From contig NZ_MLAP01000007.1 of assembly GCF_002272865.1 (NCBI RefSeq), positions 56,435 through 120,434 on the forward strand: DNA of 64,000 nt, written 5' to 3'. Made by a program: the position numbers and the translations under genes. Shown one piece after another: positions 46,657 to 55,180 of this stretch. Every line of letters starts with the position of its first letter. Within the stretch, counting starts at the first letter, position 1. This stretch comes from Helicobacter sp. 12S02634-8. Lineage in GTDB: Bacteria > Campylobacterota > Campylobacteria > Campylobacterales > Helicobacteraceae. A model generated the notes under the pieces. That model did no database searches, had not been told where the DNA came from, and was given only the letters and a program-made list of their open reading frames with translations.

Positions 46657-46662
46657 TACAAT
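46657..46662 (+). promoter_or_regulatory. -10 element of PEBP-family gene
   Basis: TACAAT lies 46 bases before the ATG. Its flanks (GGGCTAAAAT before it) resemble those of the OMP promoter at 48247. Confidence 0.4.
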
Positions 46663-46708
46663 CAGCCTACCTTAAAAATTTTAAGAAAATCATTACAAGG
46701 ATAACGAT

Positions 46709-47323
46709 ATGGTAGTCGGAATGGAATTAGGTGCAGATAAGTTTTTAGACGATAAATATGGTGGGAGGGCTTCAAAAGAGTTTTTGGACGCAGATGGATT
46801 GCCCTTTTATTCCCCTAAGATTATGTGGGATCCCATAGAGGGCGCGAGGAGCTATGCGTTAGAAATCATTGATTATGATGCGTGCAGAGTGAGTGGGAAG
46901 ATATTTGTGCATTGGGTTGTGGCTAATATCCACTCTTGTGAGCTCAAAGAAAACGCCTCACAAGAAAATAAAGATATTTTGCAAGGGGTCAATAGCATGA
47001 CTCAGGGATTTTGGAGAGCAGAGGGCGATTTGAAGCAAAAAGAAGCACACAATCTTGCTTGCAGCAAATATGTAGGGCCCATGCCCCCTGATAAAGACCA
47101 TTACTATAAAGTCAATGTTTATGCGCTCGATGTGTCTTCTCTCAAACTCCCCAAGCCGTTTTTCATCAACGACCTCCACGATGCAATGCGGGGGCATATT
47201 ATCAAAGAAATGTATGTCAAAGACAAAAAAGATGAGCTATGTTATTACACGACGCTCAGTGCGACAGATTCTATCGTTGCCACAGGGCAGACAGAGTTCC
47301 GATACAAACATTGTAAAAGATAA
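46709..47323 (+). CDS. YbhB/YbcL phosphatidylethanolamine-binding-like protein
   Basis: A 204-residue PEBP-fold protein of the bacterial Raf-kinase-inhibitor-like group. The ligand-site motifs are visible in DYDACRVSGKIFVHWVVANI and YVGPMPPDKDHYYKVNVYALD. There is no signal peptide from the ATG at 46709 (AAGGA upstream), so it is cytoplasmic. The biochemical role of this family is not settled. It has its own promoter and stands alone. Confidence 0.88.
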   Translation: MVVGMELGADKFLDDKYGGRASKEFLDADGLPFYSPKIMWDPIEGARSYALEIIDYDACRVSGKIFVHWVVANIHSCELKENASQENKDILQGVNSMTQGFWRAEGDLKQKEAHNLACSKYVGPMPPDKDHYYKVNVYALDVSSLKLPKPFFINDLHDAMRGHIIKEMYVKDKKDELCYYTTLSATDSIVATGQTEFRYKHCKR

Positions 47324-47392
47324 TATTTTTTATCATTTGTGCAATGATTGAGAATTTAGAATTATTTTAGTTTTATTTTCTATATATTGTTA

Positions 47393-47398
47393 TATAAT
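47393..47398 (+). promoter_or_regulatory. -10 element of first outer membrane protein gene
   Basis: TATAAT lies 41 bases upstream of the GTG start, in a strongly T/A-rich region. Confidence 0.5.
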
Positions 47399-47439
47399 CT
47401 TGGCTTGTTCTAATTTTAATCCTCATTTAAAGGAAACAA

Positions 47440-48189
47440 GTGAAAAAGGTTATATTTGGGACTTTATGTGCATTGGCTTCAATCAGTGTGGGAGTAGCAG
47501 AAGAGAGTGGCGTGTTTGCAGGCGTGAGCTATCAAGGCGGGCAGGTGCATCTCAGGGAGAATTATGGTGGGTTTGCCTCAATGCGTGGGACACATATCCC
47601 CAATAGTGATTTTGATGAAAACTATAATAAAAATCCTATGATCAATGGCGCAGGGCTGAAGCTCGGATACAAGCAGTTTTTTGGGGAGTCTAAACATTTT
47701 GGCTTGCGTTATTATGCGTTTTTAGACTATGGCTATGCAAATTTTGGTGCGATTATCCCCAAAAAAGGCAAAGATGGCACAACGGCCTATGATGATTATT
47801 ATACACATATGCTAAGCTATGGCGTGGGCGTGGATGCGCTTTTGAATTTGATCGAGAAAGACAATGCGAGCTTTGGAGTGTTTGTGGGCGTGGGCGTGGG
47901 AGCAGATACTTGGATTGCTAGTGGCAAGGATTTCCAAAAGCAGTTTTTTCCTAATGGCAAAGTGAGTATGGTGAATTTCCAGACCACTATCGATGCAGGG
48001 TTGCGCACGAATATTTATCAGCACCACGGCTTTGAAATCGGTGTGAAAGTCCCGCTTTTACAAGATAATATTTTTAGCGATAAAGATGATAATGTCCAGC
48101 CTGAGCCAGTTGCGATGATGACAATGCATAATCAGACTAGAATCAAACGCGATTATTCTGTCTATGTAAGCTATCTTTATACATTTTAG
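47440..48189 (+). CDS. Helicobacter outer membrane beta-barrel protein (paralogue 1)
   Basis: A 249-residue outer membrane protein with signal peptide (FGTLCALASISVGVAE) and the family core GLKLGYKQFFG, FGLRYYAFLDYGYANFG, SYGVGVDALLN, GVGADTWI, GLRTNIYQHHGFEIGVKVPLL and a C-terminal Tyr-Thr-Phe. It belongs to the Helicobacter OMP family (HP_OMP). The start is GTG with AAAGGA five bases upstream. A tandem paralogue follows after about 90 bp. Confidence 0.9.
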   Translation: MKKVIFGTLCALASISVGVAEESGVFAGVSYQGGQVHLRENYGGFASMRGTHIPNSDFDENYNKNPMINGAGLKLGYKQFFGESKHFGLRYYAFLDYGYANFGAIIPKKGKDGTTAYDDYYTHMLSYGVGVDALLNLIEKDNASFGVFVGVGVGADTWIASGKDFQKQFFPNGKVSMVNFQTTIDAGLRTNIYQHHGFEIGVKVPLLQDNIFSDKDDNVQPEPVAMMTMHNQTRIKRDYSVYVSYLYTF

Positions 48190-48246
48190 ACTCAAGGACT
48201 CTTATTGCCATAGGTGAGTCAGAATAAAAAGTAGGGCAAAATTTGT

Positions 48247-48252
48247 TACAAT
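48247..48252 (+). promoter_or_regulatory. -10 element of second outer membrane protein gene
   Basis: TACAAT lies 28 bases before the preferred ATG (48281), so the paralogue has a promoter of its own. Confidence 0.4.
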
Positions 48253-48280
48253 ACAAATATTTTTGTAATTTGAGGTAATG

Positions 48281-48925
48281 ATGCGAAAAATCTCTTTTTA
48301 TTCTCTGGCTTTGGTCGCTTTGACCTTGCCTTTGGGCGCAGAAAAAAGTGGATATTTCATCGGAGCAAGCTACCATATGGGGTCAGCGAGCTTCACTCAA
48401 AAAACTCTTTTGCAAGAAAACTCTCAATCAACCTCCAATCAAATCAGCTCAACCAGACCAGAAGATGGCGTGGGGCTCAAGCTCGGATATAAGCAGTTTT
48501 TTGGTGATGGGAGGTGGTTTGGCTTGCGTTATTATGCGTTTTTGAATTATGGCTATGTTGATTTTGGGAGATTCCAAGGCAAGCCTTACCACGCACATAT
48601 GCTTGATTATGGTATCGGATCTGATGTGTTGTATCAAGTGTTTGATTTGCCTAATCTTAGCTTTGGATTTTTCTGCGGCATAGGCATAGGCGCTGATAGC
48701 TGGAAAGAGCGCGATTTTTATCACCATTTCCAGACCACTATTGATGTGGGACTACGCACGAATATTTATCAGCACCACGGCTTTGAAGTCGGAGCGAAAG
48801 TGCCTTTTTGGCAGAGCGAGGATTATAAGACTTCAAAAAGCTCTGAGGCAAATATCACAAAAGAGCTTCAAACCAACATCAGCTACAATTCTTCATTTTA
48901 TATCGGATATTTTTATACCTTTTGA
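48281..48925 (+). CDS. Helicobacter outer membrane beta-barrel protein (paralogue 2)
   Basis: A 214-residue outer membrane protein with a signal peptide (FYSLALVALTLPLGAE), closely related to the one at 47440: GLKLGYKQFFGDGRWFGLRYYAFLNYGYVDFG, GIGSDVLYQ, GIGADSW, GLRTNIYQHHGFEVGAKVP. The two share an identical block of about 33 bases near the end, where gene conversion is plausible. The second of two adjacent ATGs (48281) is better spaced from GAGGT. Ends in Tyr-Thr-Phe. Confidence 0.88.
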   Translation: MRKISFYSLALVALTLPLGAEKSGYFIGASYHMGSASFTQKTLLQENSQSTSNQISSTRPEDGVGLKLGYKQFFGDGRWFGLRYYAFLNYGYVDFGRFQGKPYHAHMLDYGIGSDVLYQVFDLPNLSFGFFCGIGIGADSWKERDFYHHFQTTIDVGLRTNIYQHHGFEVGAKVPFWQSEDYKTSKSSEANITKELQTNISYNSSFYIGYFYTF

Positions 48926-48936
48926 TTTGCTCGCAA

Positions 48937-48990
48937 TCGATTGAATCTATTGAGTCCATTGGGTCGATTGAATCCACTAAATCCATGCGT
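48937..48990. repeat. Tandem 9-base repeat, six units
   Basis: Six units of nine bases, best written TC(G/T/C)ATTGA(A/G), follow the stop of the second OMP gene by 11 bases. Variation is mainly at third-codon positions if read as Ser-Ile-Glu repeats. No ORF with a start or ribosome site includes it. The rest of 48926-49177 shows nothing further. Confidence 0.7.
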
Positions 48991-49177
48991 TTGTGAGTAT
49001 TGCGTGCATTGTTTGTGTGCTGATTGCAATTTTTAAGAGGGGCATAGCAGTTTGCTAGTATAGTGGTTTGCTAGCTTTGGAGGGGTTGTCTTGTGGGGAG
49101 GTGGTTTTGGGTGATTCAAGCCCTCTTCCTCTTTTTTCAAGCCCTCCCCTTTTTTTGGAGAGAGGGGTATTGCGGGC

Positions 49178-50866
49178 TTAGAATTCTTTTCTAGGATCGC
49201 CAGAGCCATACATAATTTTAGAATTTGGGTCGATGAGGATTGCATTGACATCGCCCATAACAGGCTTAGTAATGATTTTATAGCCCATTTTTTTGAGGTT
49301 GTCTTTGACATCTTCGGGCATGCCATATTTTTCAATCCTGATTTCATCAGGAAGCCACTGCATATGGAATCTTGGGGCTTGGATAGCTTCAGAAATATTC
49401 ATCTGATGGTCAATGACATTGCTGATGACTTGTAAGACCGTTGTGATAATCCTAGCTCCCCCAGGGCTGCCTACGACCATAAAGAGTTTGCCATCTTTGA
49501 GGACAATAGTCGGCGACATCGAGCTCAAAGGTCTTTTGTTGGGTTCAATCGCATTGGCATCGCCACCCACTAGACCATAGAGATTGGGCACACCTGGCTT
49601 GATAGAAAAATCGTCCATTTCATCATTGAGCAAAAAGCCCGCACCATCTACAGCAGCTGCACTACCATAAGATGCATTGATGGTATAAGTCACACTCACA
49701 GCGTTCCCCCATTTATCGGCGACAGAATAGTGTGTGGTGTTTTCGCCCTCGTGGATTTGCCCAAGCCCGGGTTTGATTTGTGTGCTGGGTGTGGCCTTGT
49801 TGGGTTGGATATTTTGATATATTTTTTTGGCATAGGCTTTATCGATGAGCTTATCTACAGGGACTTTGATGAAGTCAGGATCGCCCATCAAAAGTGATCT
49901 ATCAGCATAGGCTTGTCGCATTGCTTCAGCCATAATGTGGATTGTTTTGCTAGAGCCAAAGCCGAGTTGGCCAATATTGGCATTTTCCATCACATTGAGG
50001 ATTTCAATGATATGAGTGCCTCCTGAGCTAGGAGGGGCCATCGATACGATTTCATAGCCCCGATAATTGCCTATAACAGGCTTTCTCCAAACAACATTAT
50101 AATGGGCTAAGTCTTCTTTAGTGATGATCCCGCCATTTTTTTCCATATCTTTAGCGATGAGGTCAGCTATTTTGCCTTGATAGAAAGCCTTTGCCCCTTC
50201 TTTTTGGATCAGTTCTAGTGTTTTTGCTAAGTCTTTTTGGACAAACAAATCCCCCTCTTCATAGCTGCTGCCATCTTTTTTGAGGAAATATTTTTTTGAA
50301 GAGGCAAATTTAGCAAAATCTTTTTTGGCTTGGGCCATTGTTTCTGCTTGCCTTTGTGTGATGACAAAGCCGTTTTTGGCAAGTGCGATAGCAGGTGTGA
50401 TGAGTTCAGAGAGCTTTTTGGTGCCGTATTTTTCAAGCATTGCACTCATTCCAGCCACCGTCCCAGGCACGCCAGCTGCTAGATAGCCAATTGTGCTTGC
50501 ATCAGCAATGACATTGCCATTTTTATCCAGATACATATTTCTTGTGGCTTTGAGGGGAGCTTTTTCTCTAAAATCGAGTGTGATATTTTCACCATTAGCC
50601 AGATGGATCACAGCAAAGCCCCCACCACCTATGTTGCCTGCTGCAGGATGGACAACAGCGAGGGCATACCCTACAGCGACAGCTGCGTCAATAGCATTGC
50701 CCCCTTTGTCTAAGACTTCTTTACCAACCTTGTTTGCAAGCGCATTGCTTGTCATCGCAAGCCCACTTGAAGTGTCTTTGATGGGTGGATAGGCAGCTGC
50801 GTTGAGTGCTTGGGTCAAAGCCATTAAGAATACAAGCCCGAGGAGTCGAGCAAAAAGATTTTTCAT
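49178..50866 (-). CDS. ggt: Periplasmic gamma-glutamyltransferase
   Basis: Cleaves glutathione and glutamine in the periplasm, giving glutamate and ammonia; in H. pylori it also affects host cells. The 562-residue preproenzyme has a signal peptide (FARLLGLVFLMALTQALNAA), the autocleavage and nucleophile Thr in ENTTHYSVADKWGNAVS, and VVGSPGGARIITT of the oxyanion region. The size is close to the 567 residues of the H. pylori enzyme. The ATG at 50866 follows AAAGGA; an upstream ATG at 50896 lacks support. All catalytic residues appear intact. Confidence 0.96.
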   Translation of the reverse strand: MKNLFARLLGLVFLMALTQALNAAAYPPIKDTSSGLAMTSNALANKVGKEVLDKGGNAIDAAVAVGYALAVVHPAAGNIGGGGFAVIHLANGENITLDFREKAPLKATRNMYLDKNGNVIADASTIGYLAAGVPGTVAGMSAMLEKYGTKKLSELITPAIALAKNGFVITQRQAETMAQAKKDFAKFASSKKYFLKKDGSSYEEGDLFVQKDLAKTLELIQKEGAKAFYQGKIADLIAKDMEKNGGIITKEDLAHYNVVWRKPVIGNYRGYEIVSMAPPSSGGTHIIEILNVMENANIGQLGFGSSKTIHIMAEAMRQAYADRSLLMGDPDFIKVPVDKLIDKAYAKKIYQNIQPNKATPSTQIKPGLGQIHEGENTTHYSVADKWGNAVSVTYTINASYGSAAAVDGAGFLLNDEMDDFSIKPGVPNLYGLVGGDANAIEPNKRPLSSMSPTIVLKDGKLFMVVGSPGGARIITTVLQVISNVIDHQMNISEAIQAPRFHMQWLPDEIRIEKYGMPEDVKDNLKKMGYKIITKPVMGDVNAILIDPNSKIMYGSGDPRKEF

Positions 50867-51096
50867 TTTTATTCCTTTTATGGGATTTGGGTTCAATAGA
50901 ATTTACATTTTAGCAACAAAAATAATTTTTATGCAAGGAAAATACACAGGTTTTTTGCATATTGTTTCTATTTGGGACTTTTTGCCAGCTTTGCTTTCTT
51001 CCATACGCTTCAATCAATACTTTCTAGGCACTTCTAAGCTTTTATTGATTTTTCATTTTGATTTGAAGATGAAACGATAAAAGGGTCTTGATGGGC

Positions 51097-51258
51097 TTAT
51101 TTTTTATCTTTGGTTTGATAATGCTTAGGTCTAGAGCATTTCCCCTCGCCCCCGCAACCACAGCCTTTAGAGGAGTTTTTGATACCAATGATTTTATACA
51201 CACCATACGCCCCCACACCCAATGCTAATACCACGCCTACCCAATCAATTGCTTGCAT
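51097..51258 (-). CDS. Small Cys-rich single-pass membrane protein (FeoB-associated type)
   Basis: A 53-residue protein that starts MQAIDWVGVVLALGVGAYGV, a transmembrane helix, then a basic turn and a C-terminal cysteine group KGCGCGGEGKC before a short polar tail. The ATG at 51258 has AAAGGGG five bases upstream, so it is likely real although very short. The layout resembles the FeoB-associated Cys-rich membrane protein family (PF12669), but no feoB lies in the window. It is on the opposite strand to argG and stands in the 536-bp gap between ggt and argG; the rest of that gap shows no other ORF. Confidence 0.65.
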   Translation of the reverse strand: MQAIDWVGVVLALGVGAYGVYKIIGIKNSSKGCGCGGEGKCSRPKHYQTKDKK

Positions 51259-51365
51259 ACAAGCCCCTTTGTGTTCAAGTTTTAGGAGTGTATCATTTTT
51301 TAGATAATCCCAAAACCTCCATCAGTGAGCAAACAAAAAATCAAAAAGCCATACCAAATTTAGGG

Positions 51366-51371
51366 TAAAAT
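51366..51371 (+). promoter_or_regulatory. -10 element of argG promoter
   Basis: TAAAAT lies 31 bases before the argG ATG, with GTGAGG as ribosome site. It is a weaker match than the other promoters listed. Confidence 0.35.
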
Positions 51372-51402
51372 TTGCAAAATCAAAACTTCAAGTGAGGCAT
51401 AA

Positions 51403-52617
51403 ATGGCAAAAAAAGAAATCAAAAAAGTGGTTTTAGCCTATTCAGGTGGGCTTGATACAAGTGTGATTCTCAAATGGCTCCAAGACCAGTATCAATGCGA
51501 GGTTGTGACCTTTACGGCTGATATTGGGCAAGGCGAGGAGGTGGAGCCTGCGAGGAAAAAGGCTATGCAGCTTGGTATCAAGCCTGAAAATATTTTTATT
51601 GAAGATCTCAAAGAAGAGTTTGTGCGCGATTATGTGTTCCCTATGTTTCGTGCTAATACGATCTATGAGGGTGAATACTTGCTTGGCACAAGTATCGCAC
51701 GCCCATTGATCGCTAAAAGACTTGTAGAAATCGCCCAAAAAGTCAAGGCCGATGCGATCTCTCATGGTGCTACAGGGAAAGGCAACGATCAAGTGCGCTT
51801 TGAGCTAGGGGCTTATGCACTCAATCCTGATATTCAAGTCATCGCTCCTTGGCGTGAGTGGGATCTGAATTCAAGGGAAAAATTGCTAGATTATGCGCAG
51901 AAGTCAGGAATCCCTATCGAAAAAAAGGGCAAAAAATCTCCCTATTCTATGGACGCTAATTTGCTGCATATCTCTTATGAGGGGCAAATTTTAGAAGATC
52001 CTGCGATTGAGCCTGAAGAAGATATGTGGCGATGGAGCACCTCACCACTTTTAGCCCCCAATACACCAGAATCTATTAGCATTGAATTCAAAAATGGCGA
52101 CCCCATTAGCATCAATCAGATCCCCTTAAGCCCTGCTAATCTCCTCAGTGAGCTCAATAAGCTAGGGGGCAAGCACGGCATTGGTCGCTTGGACTTGGTA
52201 GAAAATCGCTATGTGGGTATGAAATCTCGAGGTTGCTATGAAACCCCTGGGGGGAGTATCTTGCTTAAAGCCCATCGCGCTATCGAATCGCTCTGTTTAG
52301 ACCGCGAACAAGCCCATCTCAAAGATGAGCTAATGCCTAAATATGCTGCAATGATTTATAATGGCTATTGGTTTTCTCCTGAGAGAGAAGCGCTCCAAGC
52401 CCTGATAGACAAAACACAAGAAAAAGTAGAAGGCAGAGTCTATCTCAAGCTTTATAAAGGCAATGTCATCATCACAGGCAGAGAGTCTAAAAACTCCCTA
52501 TTCAACCAAGCTTATAGCACTTTTGAAGCTGATAGTGTTTATAATCAAAAAGATGCTGCGGGATTCATCAAGCTCAATGCCTTGCGTTTTATCATCGCTG
52601 GTAAAAGCAGAAAATAA
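51403..52617 (+). CDS. argG: Argininosuccinate synthase
   Basis: Joins citrulline and aspartate using ATP in arginine synthesis (404 residues). The P-loop-like pyrophosphatase motif [15 protein letters not shown] is at the N-terminus, with [32 protein letters not shown] and GLYKG-like substrate regions in place. H. pylori lacks most arginine biosynthesis, so this is another non-pylori trait. It converges with rpoN. Confidence 0.97.
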   Translation: MAKKEIKKVVLAYSGGLDTSVILKWLQDQYQCEVVTFTADIGQGEEVEPARKKAMQLGIKPENIFIEDLKEEFVRDYVFPMFRANTIYEGEYLLGTSIARPLIAKRLVEIAQKVKADAISHGATGKGNDQVRFELGAYALNPDIQVIAPWREWDLNSREKLLDYAQKSGIPIEKKGKKSPYSMDANLLHISYEGQILEDPAIEPEEDMWRWSTSPLLAPNTPESISIEFKNGDPISINQIPLSPANLLSELNKLGGKHGIGRLDLVENRYVGMKSRGCYETPGGSILLKAHRAIESLCLDREQAHLKDELMPKYAAMIYNGYWFSPEREALQALIDKTQEKVEGRVYLKLYKGNVIITGRESKNSLFNQAYSTFEADSVYNQKDAAGFIKLNALRFIIAGKSRK

Positions 52618-52671
52618 CTGGCCTTAGCCTCTCAAAAGTCCCACAACTACCCAAAAGATATGCCTAAAACA

Positions 52672-52715
52672 TACCCAAATGGGTAATGGGCAAAATAGCC
52701 AAAGCTATGGGCTAT
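52672..52715. terminator. Two small hairpins between convergent argG and rpoN
   Basis: TACCC-AAAT-GGGTA (52672-52685) and ATAGCC-N9-GGCTAT (52695-52715) are perfect short inverted repeats in the 151-bp gap between the two convergent genes. Neither is followed by a T-run, so they are only candidate terminators. Confidence 0.25.
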
Positions 52716-52768
52716 GGTGATACGCATTTGGTATCAAGAAAGTATCAAGGGCAAGGGAGCAAGGATAG

Positions 52769-54052
52769 CTATCCTACGCGCATTTCATAGGTCTTTTTTC
52801 GTTCGCTAGAACTCCCGATATTGAGCTGTTTGCGATATTTTGTAATCGTGCGCCGCACCATCTTGAGCTGGAATCTCTCCTCGATAAGCTCTAAGATTTT
52901 CAGATCACTCAAGGGTTTTTTCTGATTTTCGCCTTTGATGAGTTCAAATATATAATCTTTGATAGACGCATTAGAAATATCGCCCTCAATTGCTGTGGTA
53001 AAAAAGCTCTTGATAGGTAAAATCCCCCTAGAGCACTCAAGATATTTGTTTGAAATCGCACGCGAAATCGTGCTGGGCGCGTGACCAAACTCATCAGCAA
53101 TATCTTTTAAGCGCATGGGCTTTATCTCTCCACCTTTGAAAAAGTCATATTGATATTCGACGATCATCAGGCCGATTTTTTGGATTGTTTGTTTGCGCAT
53201 ATCGAGTGCATCAATGAGATCTCTGGCTTCTTTGAGCTTGTTTTTTAGGTATTGTTCAGAAGTTTTGACCTTGAGGTCTTCGATGATAACGCTTGGATAA
53301 TAGGCATCATTGAGTGAAACTTGTATCTGTCCATCTTCTTCGATGACTAAAATATCTGGTATGATGAAAGCCTCTTGCTGTGAGAACGCCAATGCAGGGG
53401 GGTTTTTGAACCCTCTGATGACTTTCATGGCCTCATAATATCCCTCTTGGGTGCTGTAGCTTTTGTGGTTGGATAGATTGTTGATGATCTGGATACAAAG
53501 AGTATAAACTGCATCTGAAATTTGTGTGTATTCTTCAAGCTGGAACAAAAACGACTCCCGCACATCTTTTGCCCCCACGCCCCGTGGATCGAGATAAGCA
53601 AATCTTTGTCTGATTTTTTCATATTCTTCTGGGCTGATAGAGAGTTGTTGCGCACATTCATGAATATCCCCATCAAAATATCCCTCTTCGTTGATATTAT
53701 CGATAATATCCAAAGCAATACGCACAGAAATTTGTGTGGGGAAAAGTGGGGGGAGGATTTGGTCGGTGAGAACTTCATAAAGGCTTTTTTCATAAATACT
53801 CAAAGATTCGATTTTATCGCTGATTGAGCTTTTGAGTGGGGCGTTGGGATAGGGCTTTTTGAGTTTGGAGCTAAAATCTTGCACAATCGAGCTTTGTAGG
53901 CTGATAAAGGGATTTTCTTTAGCATATTCGTTGATGGTTTCTTCCATCTCAAAGACATTGCTTTGCAAGATAGGGAGCCAACTTTTGAGTGTGGTAGAAA
54001 GCTTATTTTTGACACCTACATTTTGCCGCAGCCTTGCCCCTTGCGCCATCAT
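52769..54052 (-). CDS. rpoN: RNA polymerase sigma-54 factor
   Basis: Alternative sigma factor that in Helicobacter controls mid-class flagellar genes (427 residues from 54052). The N-terminal activator-interaction region (SWLPILQSNVFEMEETINEYAKENPFI), core-binding region and C-terminal DNA-binding domain with the RpoN box (VRRTITKYRKQLNI) are present. Its start overlaps the lptB stop (TGATG), implying coupling. No sigma-54 promoter (GG-N10-GC) was noticed in this window's intergenic regions. Confidence 0.95.
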   Translation of the reverse strand: MMAQGARLRQNVGVKNKLSTTLKSWLPILQSNVFEMEETINEYAKENPFISLQSSIVQDFSSKLKKPYPNAPLKSSISDKIESLSIYEKSLYEVLTDQILPPLFPTQISVRIALDIIDNINEEGYFDGDIHECAQQLSISPEEYEKIRQRFAYLDPRGVGAKDVRESFLFQLEEYTQISDAVYTLCIQIINNLSNHKSYSTQEGYYEAMKVIRGFKNPPALAFSQQEAFIIPDILVIEEDGQIQVSLNDAYYPSVIIEDLKVKTSEQYLKNKLKEARDLIDALDMRKQTIQKIGLMIVEYQYDFFKGGEIKPMRLKDIADEFGHAPSTISRAISNKYLECSRGILPIKSFFTTAIEGDISNASIKDYIFELIKGENQKKPLSDLKILELIEERFQLKMVRRTITKYRKQLNIGSSSERKKTYEMRVG

Positions 54053-54774
54053 CACACCTTGAAATTTTCACCCAAATAATATTTTCTCACCAGTGGGTTT
54101 TGATAGATCTGCTCACTATTCCCACTCGCTAGCAATGCCCCGCTTTTGATGACATATGCCCTATGGCAGACAGAGAGCGTTTCTCGGACATTGTGGTCTG
54201 TGATGAGGACACCGATATTTAAAGATACAAGTTGTTGGATAATCTTTTGGATATCGATCACAGCGATAGGATCTACTCCGGCAAAAGGCTCATCCAGCAA
54301 GATAAACTTAGGGTCTTTGATCAAAGCCCTAGCAATCTCGACCCTGCGCCTTTCGCCCCCGCTCAAAGACAGGCCTTTGCGGTGTCTGATGGGAGCAATG
54401 TTAAAGGCTTCAAGCATTTGCTCGATTTTGTTTTGCGCTTCTTTGGTATTATGGAACGAAGTTTCAGCAGCCAAAGACAGATTGTCTTCAACGCTGAGAT
54501 CTTTGAAAATACTCGATTCTTGGGGCAAATACCCAATCCCCATATTCGAGCGCTTATGCAAGGGATAGCCAGAGAGATCGACATTGTTTAAAAAGACCTT
54601 GCCTCCACTGGGCTGCAAAAGCCCACATATCATATAAAATGTTGTCGTTTTGCCCGCACCATTAGGCCCTAAAAGCCCGACAACTTCACCACTTGATACT
54701 TCGATGGAAACATCATAGACAATTTTTGTTTTCTTGATTTGTTTGCTGAGATTTTGTGCTTGGAGCTTATTCAT
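54052..54774 (-). CDS. lptB: Lipopolysaccharide export ATPase LptB
   Basis: ABC ATPase that powers LPS transport with LptFG. Walker [19 protein letters not shown]-loop LPQESSIF, signature [15 protein letters not shown], Walker [14 protein letters not shown] and the H-loop ITDHNV are all present. The ATG at 54774 follows AGGA and gives 240 residues, the family size; an ATG at 54798 lies in the tsaE end and is less likely. Order tsaE-lptB-rpoN is as in H. pylori. Confidence 0.94.
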   Translation of the reverse strand: MNKLQAQNLSKQIKKTKIVYDVSIEVSSGEVVGLLGPNGAGKTTTFYMICGLLQPSGGKVFLNNVDLSGYPLHKRSNMGIGYLPQESSIFKDLSVEDNLSLAAETSFHNTKEAQNKIEQMLEAFNIAPIRHRKGLSLSGGERRRVEIARALIKDPKFILLDEPFAGVDPIAVIDIQKIIQQLVSLNIGVLITDHNVRETLSVCHRAYVIKSGALLASGNSEQIYQNPLVRKYYLGENFKV

Positions 54775-55180
54775 CAAAAATCCTATAAATTCGTTCATCT
54801 CTATGTTTGCTTAATGTCACCACACAAGTATTGTAGCCATTTTCGCGCAATAAAGCCATAGCGCGCCCATCGCCCCACTCGACAAAATGCGTGCCCTCAT
54901 TTTCTAGCCACTCCAAAAACCCCAATGCGAGCAATTCCTCTAAAGAGCGATTATAGAGGTCATAATGATAAATATCTCTGTATTGGTGCATCAAGCTAAA
55001 GGTTGGGGAGGTGACAAGTTCTGAGGGATAAAATGACGCAACATAGGCTTGCACAAGGCTTGTTTTGCCGCTTGCAAGATCGCCTTGGAGCAAGAAAATC
55101 ATGTGTTTATCCATAGCGATTTTTTTAAGATATTCGATGACTCCACCGATATTTTGCAGATTTGTGCAAAACTCTCTCAC
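54767..55180 (-). CDS. tsaE: tRNA threonylcarbamoyladenosine ATPase TsaE
   Basis: A 137-residue P-loop ATPase needed to make t6A37 on tRNA with TsaB and TsaD. Walker A is [15 protein letters not shown]; the switch segments [10 protein letters not shown] and [31 protein letters not shown] are typical. It starts with GTG overlapping the dnaX stop and its end overlaps lptB, so the four genes form one transcript. Confidence 0.93.
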   Translation of the reverse strand: MREFCTNLQNIGGVIEYLKKIAMDKHMIFLLQGDLASGKTSLVQAYVASFYPSELVTSPTFSLMHQYRDIYHYDLYNRSLEELLALGFLEWLENEGTHFVEWGDGRAMALLRENGYNTCVVTLSKHRDERIYRIFDE

